Notes under the pieces: model-generated
Told to the model about the DNA's origin: nothing
Databases searched by the model: none
Seen by the model: the letters and a program-made list of their open reading frames with translations, nothing else
NCBI GenBank assembly: GCA_963969495.1
Contig: OZ018329.1
Coordinates: forward strand, 70,582,959-70,646,958
DNA from: Ceratothoa steindachneri
Taxonomy: Eukaryota > Arthropoda > Malacostraca > Isopoda > Cymothoidae
Length of the DNA stretch: 64,000 nucleotides
Direction of reading: 5' to 3'
Shown: in pieces, positions 57,149 to 64,000 of the stretch
How positions within the stretch are numbered: position 1 is the first letter of the stretch
Layout of the letters: every line of letters begins with the position of its first letter
Position numbers and translations under genes: made by a program

Positions 57149-57933
57149 TTTCCCCTCGGGGGGGGGCCCCCTGGGCCGCTTTTCTTCCTGTTATCTGTTC
57201 TTTTTTGATATTCCTTTTAGTCTTCAATAATGATCCTTGTTCTTGGCGAATTTGTCGATTTGTTGATTGGGTTTGTTTATTGCGGGCAGCCCCCTCCCCC
57301 TCTTTGCAGGAGAACGTCGGCGAACATGAACTGTGGGATGGAGTGGATGAATGGTGGATGAATGTACCCGGGGAGGCCCCTCAGACGGATGATATGTGGC
57401 GGACTTAATGATGGGTGGTGATTGAATCAACTACCACCACCCGGGGGTGCCGCCCCGTCTGGGGTTTGGTTATCGATGCTGCTTCCAACTTGCACAGGGA
57501 CGGTTGTATGTCCCCCTGTGATCTTGGCCGGAAACTACCCTCAGAGATTAGAGCGAACTCTTCCCCAAAGCTTTCAGCATCGCCTCGTAACCGGGCGTTC
57601 TCTTCCGTAGAGTTCTACAGTGGGCTAATCCTCAACCCTGCTTCCCTTTACGTCCCCAATTATGTCTATCAAAGTGGACGGACATAGTTGGGGCGAGAAT
57701 AATGAGTGTCAGTTTAGTTCGCCTCTGTCCCCCTGTTCCGGGGGGGGGGGACTGCAAGGGGACTTAGCCAGACATTTTTCGTCTGTGTGTCTCTCTTCTA
57801 AAGGTTATTATTCTGCTCCCCGTAAGGAGTTCGCAAAGCTGGTTGGCGTTTTCAAAATTTCCTTTGGCTTTACCGCCTTTGCCGGCTACGACTTCTTGCA
57901 GAGCGTAAAAATTTCCAAATTTTCTTCTTCCAA

Positions 57934-57936
<3 letters not shown>
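57149..57936 (-). promoter_or_regulatory. 5' UTR of Jockey-like copy A
   Basis: About 790 bp between the (TA)n and the ORF1 Met, GC-rich with C/G homopolymers (G8 at about 57,158, G10 at about 57,738 on plus). LINEs of this group drive transcription from an internal promoter at their 5' end; I see no specific motif. An upstream open frame (57,430-57,224 minus) starts before ORF1. Confidence 0.45.

Positions 57937-58013
<77 letters not shown>
57937..58013. repeat. (TA)n microsatellite at 5' end of copy A
   Basis: About 77 bp of alternating TA abutting the 5' end of the LINE. Confidence 0.98.
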
Positions 58014-58017
<4 letters not shown>

Positions 58018-59888
58018 AAGCCAATGACAAAAATCAACTGTAACATTCTTTCATATTACGTTATTTAAAGCGTTTCGTGTTTGTAAGTTTATTTTCTGGT
58101 CCATATAAAATAGACCAACAATTTATGAGCCACTATGAAAATCAATTTAACTCTTTTAGGTACCTATGCATAATACATTCAGGAATGAGAGGAATTTTAT
58201 AGAATTAAACTATATGCATATTTCCTTAAAATAAGTGATAGCCATTATTGGAAGCTAAACACATTTCAGGCATACTTTATATACCTTAGCTAATAATAAA
58301 TGTTATGATAAATCAATATGCATTGTGGAAAAACTGGTTTACACGCCTTCACACTCGCGCTGAGATATAATGCCTTATAAATTTCGACAAAATGAACATT
58401 GATTATAATTTGTAAGATTATTATACTCTTTAGATTTCACTTCCAATTTATGAAAATTCTTTTTTACATTAAAATTTAATTTATTCATGATTATTTTCGT
58501 AAATTGGAAGAGAAATAAAAAAAGTATAATTTTATATAAGCTGGTTTAACTTTACGACAATTTGAATGGTTGTAGTCCTTACACAACTAGGAGAGGTACA
58601 GCTGAGATTCTGAATTTAAAACTGGCATGAGTAATCTAATATACGGTGAATCTCCTGATTCTTACAGTAAGTTTTGTTAATTTTCTTTCATTTTTAAGGA
58701 AAATTTAACTCTTAAAAAGTTATACTAGTCTTGTATTATATAGTATTTGCTTCTATTCCTCGTTAGTTCTCTTATCACCTTTGCCAATTATTTTTTTGGG
58801 GGCGGGTGATGCATCAAGAAATTCTATACGTAGAATAAGAGATGTACCTAGTGAGAGAAAGACAGACAGAAACAAATTCAAAGCCAGAGACAGATGAAAC
58901 AAATCTTTGGGCACTCCCAAAAATTTTTTTTAAATTATTTCCAACTATAGTTTTTGTGCATGATACACCTATATTTTTAATTAACAGTTGTTTATTACAT
59001 TTATGAGATGCAATAAAGGCATTTTTCAAATGTATATAACATTAACAAATAAATATAAGGATGGAAAAAAGTATTTGGAAACAAGATAGAGATAGCTAAA
59101 AATTTCGTTAGCAGCACCATTGTTAGCTTTAATTACTGCCAAGCGATTCCTTTAAGACTTGATAAATTCCAGGCAACATTGGGTTTGGAATATCTCCTAA
59201 CTCCTTACATAGGTAGATGTTTCAATTTTACGAGATTTGCAGGTTTTATCTTCTCTACTTGTTTCTTATATATTGGCTACAAATTGTCGATCATATTAAT
59301 GAGAGGAAATTAAAGACACCACGGGAAAAAATTAATATTGTGTGCAGGAACCACTAAAGTGTTGCTTTCTCCGTGTGCTTAGTTAGGATCATTGTTTTGC
59401 TGGAACATCTAATTATCCTGAATCTCCAACTTCTTTATAGTTGACGTTAAGTTATGGCCAATATATGCTGGTGCTTGGATCCATTCATTAGTGTATTAAT
59501 CAGATGGAGAGCAACAGTCCAATTAAAAGGAAATAGCCCCACACAAAATGCTGCTGCCTCTATCCGGAACTGTGGGCTTGGTATTCTTCAGATTATACGT
59601 GGTTCCATCACGGTCTCAAACAGAGTTGTGGTCCGGCCAAAGAAATGAAATTTTGGTGTGATCGGGCTAATTTAAAAATATATTTAATATTTTCCCTGAA
59701 TGTATGCTTATTTTGTATTTTCGATAATAAAGGATAATATACTCTTTAGTATCACAATTAATCACAGTGTCTTTACTACACATCAAAATACTTTAGGTGT
59801 AAGAAGATTATAATTTTTAATGATTAGAATATATATTAAATAAATGTATCCAAATTTATTTTCATCAAGTACTCTCTCTTTCTCTCTC

Positions 59889-59889
<1 letters not shown>
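58014..59889. other. Unassigned AT-rich DNA
   Basis: No gene recognised. The first 60-130 bases, read on the minus strand, give TAAACTTACAAACACGAAAC then GC, followed by about 60 bases and the (TA)n at 57,937-58,013. This is the same layout (GAAAC element, spacer, (TA)n) as the hammerhead units, but without a recognisable CUGANGA core. Confidence 0.45.

Positions 59890-59891
<2 letters not shown>

Positions 59892-59938
<47 letters not shown>
59892..59938. repeat. (TA)n microsatellite
   Basis: About 47 bp of alternating TA, preceded by CTCTCTTTCTCTCTC. Confidence 0.97.
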
Positions 59939-59941
<3 letters not shown>

Positions 59942-60065
59942 GCGGAGTCACCAGTGCTGGATAGACTCTTATGTTGCTGGTCAATTGTTTAAAGTGTTAG
60001 GGTTCAATATTTGTTTGGCGCAACGGATGTTTTTGAAGATATAATTACCGCTGGAAATTTTCTCT

Positions 60066-60420
60066 GCATGACTCTGGGCACGTCCTTAGGTTGCGACAGC
60101 AGCAATCCACCTGTTGTTCTGGAAGCTGATCTTCTGGTCTTGGCAGAAATTGTTCTCATCGGAGAAGAACCATAGTAGATCTGACTCGAAGGCGAGTTTC
60201 AATTTATTGATCAGCTTCTTGGTATTCTTGTGTGGCTTTTCTTGCATCGCTTTGGACAGAAATCGCCCCTTCCTCATAATGTATGAAAAGTAGCGGATGT
60301 CCTAATGCACCACCAGCCTGATTAGCTTTTCATCTACACTTTTCTCCATCACAAAGGCACGCATCGACTTTCAGGGATTATTGTTGATGATCTGAATTTC
60401 AGCGTCAAATTCCGTAGAGT
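60066..60420 (-). pseudogene. maT-like mariner transposase N-terminal remnant
   Basis: The minus strand reads SMRAFVMEKSVDEKLIRLVV (HTH region), then DIRYFSYIMRKGRFLS, LINKLKLAFESD and LWFFSDENNF with the first catalytic Asp intact, then QNNRWIA and a stop. Remaining catalytic regions are absent. Compared with the 25-kb copy, where the same Asp is Ser, this copy keeps the active-site residue but is truncated just after it. Confidence 0.75.
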
Positions 60421-60500
60421 GTTAGAAAAACAGTAATTGAAAATATAGTTCGAAATACTTGGATTCCTCTTTTCATTTTTTTTGTGGGTGAGTTTTACAT

Positions 60501-61640
60501 ATGCACGCTTCTGAACATAAAAAATGTAATTTTTATCACATAAAAAGTTTCATTTATTCTATTGCATTTAAATACTTTTACAATTTCAATCCCTTTAAAA
60601 AAATTTCCCCAGTACTCAAAATAAATGACGTAAAAGAGCATAAAAAATTACCATCGGATAAATACCTAGTAATTTGCAGTCTAGATAAAGGTATTGGCAT
60701 AGTATTATGAATAAGGATGATTTTAATTTCAAAAATACTACGAAATTTGTTTAGCTTAATTCAACTATTAAAAATGTTATGTTTAACAGTGAAGACAAAA
60801 TTAATCGTGTATTAAATTTTTAAAAAGTTAAAGTTAATTGAGCGAGAGACGTATGCTCGCCTATTTGCATCTGGCTCCTCCCCCAGTATTCTATGCAGAC
60901 TCCTCAAAGTACAGTTATGGCCTCTCTGCTCTATCTACTCACCACAAATAAATTTAGCCTCAATAGACTTACTTGAGCAAATCTCTGGCCTTTCCAACGC
61001 TCACAAATATACTTTAGCCAGTTTTGATATTATAAATTTGTTTACCAACATCCAATTATAGGAAACTGAGATCATTTTAAAGTCTTTTCGGTTCCTAAAC
61101 AATTTTCACGCTTTGACCACCGTCAATTTCGTTCGTGTCTCGACGTATCTGTCTCCAATTTGTACCTCCTTTATAAAGAAGTGGTTGTGGTGGGTCTTAC
61201 CCTCGACCAACCGTAAAGATGAAAATACCATCAAATTTCTGGAATTTATTAACTACCCAAACATAAAATTTACAATTAAATTAGAAAAAAATGGCTCTCT
61301 GCCTTATTTAGACCAATAAAATACTACACCACCGTTGGCTTTCTACCGTATACTGCAAACCTACTTTTCCTGGTAACCTTTCTTCACAGAGCCCTTAAGA
61401 TCTGCTTTACTATTACACGAAAAGTGCTCTTTTCTCAAGGAAAATTTCAGAAAAAAGGGATTCCAGGGTTATCTTATAGACAACCTTATAAAGAAGTGCC
61501 ATGACCTTCAAGGTAATCCCCCTGTATGTAATTAAATCCACGGCCAATAAACTGTTCCGCTTTTGGTCGGTCACCTTCTCTATCCTTCCTTATCAGATAC
61601 AAAATCTGCGTCCGTACTAGTTTCACCAATACCAGTACGC
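60501..61640 (+). pseudogene. Penelope-like element RT remnant
   Basis: Plus-strand fragments in several frames: LPSDKYLVICSLDKGIGIVL (the PDKGNGVVI-type N-terminal block), a NKDDFNFKNTTKFV segment, YARLFASGSSPSILCRLLKV, YTLASFDIINLFTNIQL (palm block with the SFDVxSLFTNIPL signature Asp), then after a deletion NYPNIKFTIKLEKNGSLPYL (the block after YVDD), YCKPTFPGN, and near the end a LPYQ segment. The segment that should contain MGSPLGP and YVDD is deleted. Clear Penelope-type RT, non-functional, with no GIY-YIG domain attached. Confidence 0.85.
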
Positions 61641-61834
61641 GCGTCCACGCTATACTCGTCCTCATCATCTCTACTTTCATTGTCATCCCCCGGTGGTAGG
61701 TAATAGCAAGATAATTGTTGTGTGACACTGGCCGTATCGCAGATTGCAAACTAAGGTAGAAAATCTTGTGTTAGTTCTTAATTGAAAATTCAGTCACGTT
61801 GACTGTGTAGAAATAGAAATCTGTAGCATGGTAT

Positions 61835-62053
61835 TCATGATTCCTCTATATGATGGGAACGGAAAAAGAAGCTTTTTTTTAATCTGGTTGATGCAGTGTC
61901 GCATCCATTTGAACAAGCTGAGTACATCAGATGCATCGCCCATTTTTTGTCTTGATCCGCAAAAGGACAGCCAAGGTACAATCTGTAGATCTTGATTTCA
62001 TTAGTGGTGATTTGCTGTTGATATTTGGGAGTGAACAAGTACAGGCATAGCAA
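61835..62053 (-). pseudogene. Short fragment of a repetitive invertebrate gene family (uncertain)
   Basis: A 72-codon minus-strand frame contains IYRLYLGCPFADQDKKWAMH, resembling a GCxxxDQDKxWAPH..C motif that I recall from unnamed, often multicopy invertebrate proteins. The following Cys and the expected VPMxWREPxxH region are not intact. Function unknown and assignment weak. Confidence 0.25.
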
Positions 62054-63090
62054 AATAAGACAACATTAGTCATGTACTGCTTCAAAATTCCAACTGTATT
62101 ATGTCACAAATCTACAAACAAAATATACACCATTATTGATGGAAATCACATAAATAACTGTTACATGCAATTATATTACCTTCGACATTCAGACGAGATT
62201 GTTATCATGGGAACTAGACGTGATATACGAAAATGGATTGCATTTAAGAAATCAGCGTACAAAACTATATCAAATGCTCCCTAAAATAGATCCGATGAAT
62301 TTTGTCTAGTATAGTAATGTGTTCTTTGTCAATAATATGAAAATAGATGAAAGAAGAAAGGAAAACAAACTTTGGACTGTTGTCACTTGTATTTCAAATA
62401 ACTCCAAGAGGAGTCGTTTGCCTTACCACTGGAGAAGAATAGCTGTTGATATGAAGTGATGATTCAATTACAGAAGAAGGTAAATTTCAAATATGTGAAA
62501 AGTAAGCAAACTTTTGATGAAACATTATAACTTACGATGCCACTTCTTGCATGTTTTTCGACTTCTCGTATGGTTAAGGCCAAAACAATCAAAAGTTTAT
62601 TATTTCGGTGACGTAAGTATATTCTTGAAGTAGGAATTGTTTGGAAATTGATGGAAGTAATACCAAGCGATAACTACTTCAAGTTATATTCTGATACATT
62701 TTTCAAGAGTTTGCCCCAAATAACAAAACTTCAAATAAAGGAACATTTTTAGTGCTGCCACTGTACGTAAAAATCGTACTTAACCTTTCAAATTGGAAAA
62801 AAAGTAAACGATTCATAAAATGAAAGAAAAAAAGTCTAATAAACGTGTCACTAAACTGGATTGATAACAACATTGTGCAGTTATCTTCCTCAATTGTAGA
62901 AAATGTTCAGTAGTAATGTTCAGTATAACTGCCTTCAATTGGTACATGATTATAATCAATGAAAAGCGTTGGATAGCATGAATTTCATGTTGTCTCTCTA
63001 CAGGAATAATTTCTGCTATAATTTTCATCCGGTCCATTAATGAGAGGAATAAATAAGGCCAAATTTGAGTCTTTTCCCCGAACTTCCTCC
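62054..63090. other. Unassigned AT-rich DNA
   Basis: Only short frames without recognisable homology. Confidence 0.5.
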
Positions 63091-63099
63091 GTAGCAATT

Positions 63100-63270
63100 T
63101 TTAGTCGCGTGTACTCGACTCTTATAAGTTATGTCGGTCGGTAACCATTTTACTTTAAAAAAGCTTGGAATGTCGTAAGGTCAGATATGTTTGTTAATTG
63201 ATAATACGTTTGTTATTTTTTTCAAAATTATTGAAAACACGCGACTGAGGTCTAATAACCTTGTTTTATG
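63100..63270 (-). repeat. Dispersed repeat family, copy 3
   Basis: Minus-strand copy aligned with 21,005-21,205: AGACCTCAGTCGCGTG then TTTTCAATAATTTT, later ATTAACAAACATATCTGACC-like, AGTAAAATGGTTACCGACCG, and AACTTATAAGAGTCG followed by GTACACGCGACTAA. Confidence 0.7.
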
Positions 63271-63856
63271 TAGACAAAAAGATTTCACTTAAAGTGTGAA
63301 GATAATTCTTTTCCTTTATCCTATTTTAAATATCTCCAAGATGATTCAACAATTCAGGTCAAAAAGTGAACAACTTGCTTTAAATGTTATTAATTTATAA
63401 ATGAAAGTCCACAAGTACTTTATATAAAAAAAATACTATTACTGTAATATTTCATTTTAACGATGTGACGTCACGAGCTTCCCGCCCACTGGTAGATACG
63501 CTGAAACCTACCTTCGCCGTGGTAAATAACTCCACATAACTCATCATAAGCAATTTCAATCACAACATCACCACCATTCCCTTCTCCTCTTCACAGCCAA
63601 ACATTACCGAATTTTTCCTCTGTCCCGGAACCATACATGTGTACCTCCCCCCCCCCCCCAAGGTGCCCCTGACGCAGAACCATGATGGCGTCATTGATCG
63701 CCGTTCGGTGACAAACGCCATACTACCCCGAACCTTCATATCCCTCCCCCAAGGAGGACCGGTCACTTGTGCCTTCGAACTTGGCAGCAATTGCCATTCT
63801 AATTTTTATGTATATTTCATTATCCGGTCTGTTGATTTCGTTCTTGATTGGGAGGG
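63271..63856. other. Unassigned DNA with a GC-richer patch
   Basis: Nothing recognised. A C-run lies near 63,648-63,659 within a GC-richer segment (63,540-63,790) that has overlapping short frames on both strands but no family motif. Confidence 0.4.
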
Positions 63857-64000
63857 TTCATAAAATTGGTGCTTTTGGGGTGGCAAGTTCCCTAATTTTT
63901 TCATAAAATTAATGCTGTTTTGGATGGCAAGTCCCTTAATTTGTTCATAAAATTGGTGCTGTTTTGGATGCCAAGTCGCCTAATTTGTTCATAAAATTGG
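63857..64000. repeat. 44-bp tandem repeat, beginning of an array
   Basis: TTCATAAAATT starts at 63,857, 63,900, 63,944 and 63,988 (periods 43, 44, 44). The unit continues GGTGCTGTTTTGGATGGCAA then GTCCCTTAATTTG. The array runs off the end of the window, so its size is unknown. Confidence 0.9.

Larger units (their letters stand above)
52406..57936 (-). mobile_element. Jockey-like non-LTR retrotransposon, copy A (nearly intact, about 5.5 kb)
   Basis: A minus-strand element bounded on both sides by (TA)n tracts (57,937-58,013 at the 5' end, 52,343-52,405 at the 3' end). Order: about 790-bp 5' UTR with G-rich runs, ORF1 (57,148-55,622), 27-bp gap, ORF2 (55,594-52,838), and about 430-bp 3' UTR containing an A-rich stretch (T-rich at 52,560-52,590 on plus). 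GC content is clearly higher than the flanks. The only coding defects visible are one in-frame TAG in each ORF. EN-RT organisation with a CCHC ORF1 fits the Jockey/I group; the exact clade needs a tree. Confidence 0.88.

Noticed and set aside
53103..57408. Many plus-strand open frames up to 204 codons
   Set aside because: They are antisense shadows of the Jockey-like ORF1 and ORF2, which have clear domains on the minus strand.

Overview
This is a eukaryotic, almost certainly invertebrate metazoan, repeat-dominated and AT-rich window. The mobile elements suggest an animal (hAT/ZBED-type, mariner, maT-like mariner, Jockey-like and CR1-like LINEs, Penelope-like elements, Ty3/Gypsy, tRNA-derived SINEs). 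Together with the many long (TA)n tracts they would fit an arthropod such as a copepod, or a mollusc such as a cephalopod; I cannot choose between these from sequence alone. I see no convincing host gene, no rRNA and no functional tRNA gene. Nearly everything recognisable is a transposable element or satellite, mostly decayed.

Layout. 1-12,150: a tandem satellite with a 96-bp unit (about 126 copies), with higher-order organisation marked by 95-bp CTCGAG-containing units. 12,151-17,311: mostly unassigned AT-rich DNA with one copy of a dispersed repeat. 17,312-20,026: a complete but dead hAT element with terminal inverted repeats (TIRs) and a degenerate 8-bp target duplication. 20,500-24,600: a 26-bp minisatellite, a second copy of the dispersed repeat, a dead hammerhead-ribozyme-like unit ending in (TA)n, and a degenerate 39-bp minisatellite. 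25,000-30,250: two maT-like transposase remnants, an inverted pair of tRNA-SINEs, and a CR1-like reverse transcriptase (RT) remnant. 30,615-31,550: a TIR-bearing non-autonomous element split by a SINE. 32,177-34,950: a dense series of (TA)n tracts, long foldback elements, a well-formed hammerhead motif and a Penelope endonuclease fragment. 35,280-35,700: a DDE-transposase remnant. 37,500-41,110: a decayed Ty3/Gypsy gag-pol. 41,556-44,315: two mariner elements separated by microsatellites and a roughly 500-bp polypurine tract. 45,054-45,548: Penelope GIY-YIG remnant. 45,650-57,936: several copies of Jockey-like LINEs, all on the minus strand except one inverted scrap; the youngest (52,406-57,936) is nearly intact. 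59,890-61,640: maT fragment and decayed Penelope RT. 63,090-64,000: third copy of the dispersed repeat and the start of a 44-bp tandem array running off the window.

How the parts relate. (TA)n tracts sit at the ends of many unrelated elements: the Jockey-like LINE, the hammerhead-bearing unit, SINEs, foldbacks, mariner and Penelope fragments. They may be preferred targets, 3' tails, or both. The two strongest leads are (i) the Jockey-like LINE whose ORF1 and ORF2 are each interrupted only by a single in-frame TAG, and (ii) the hammerhead motif at 32,769-32,821, which has an 8+3 bp stem I and a palindromic ACGU stem III as in Penelope-associated ribozymes.
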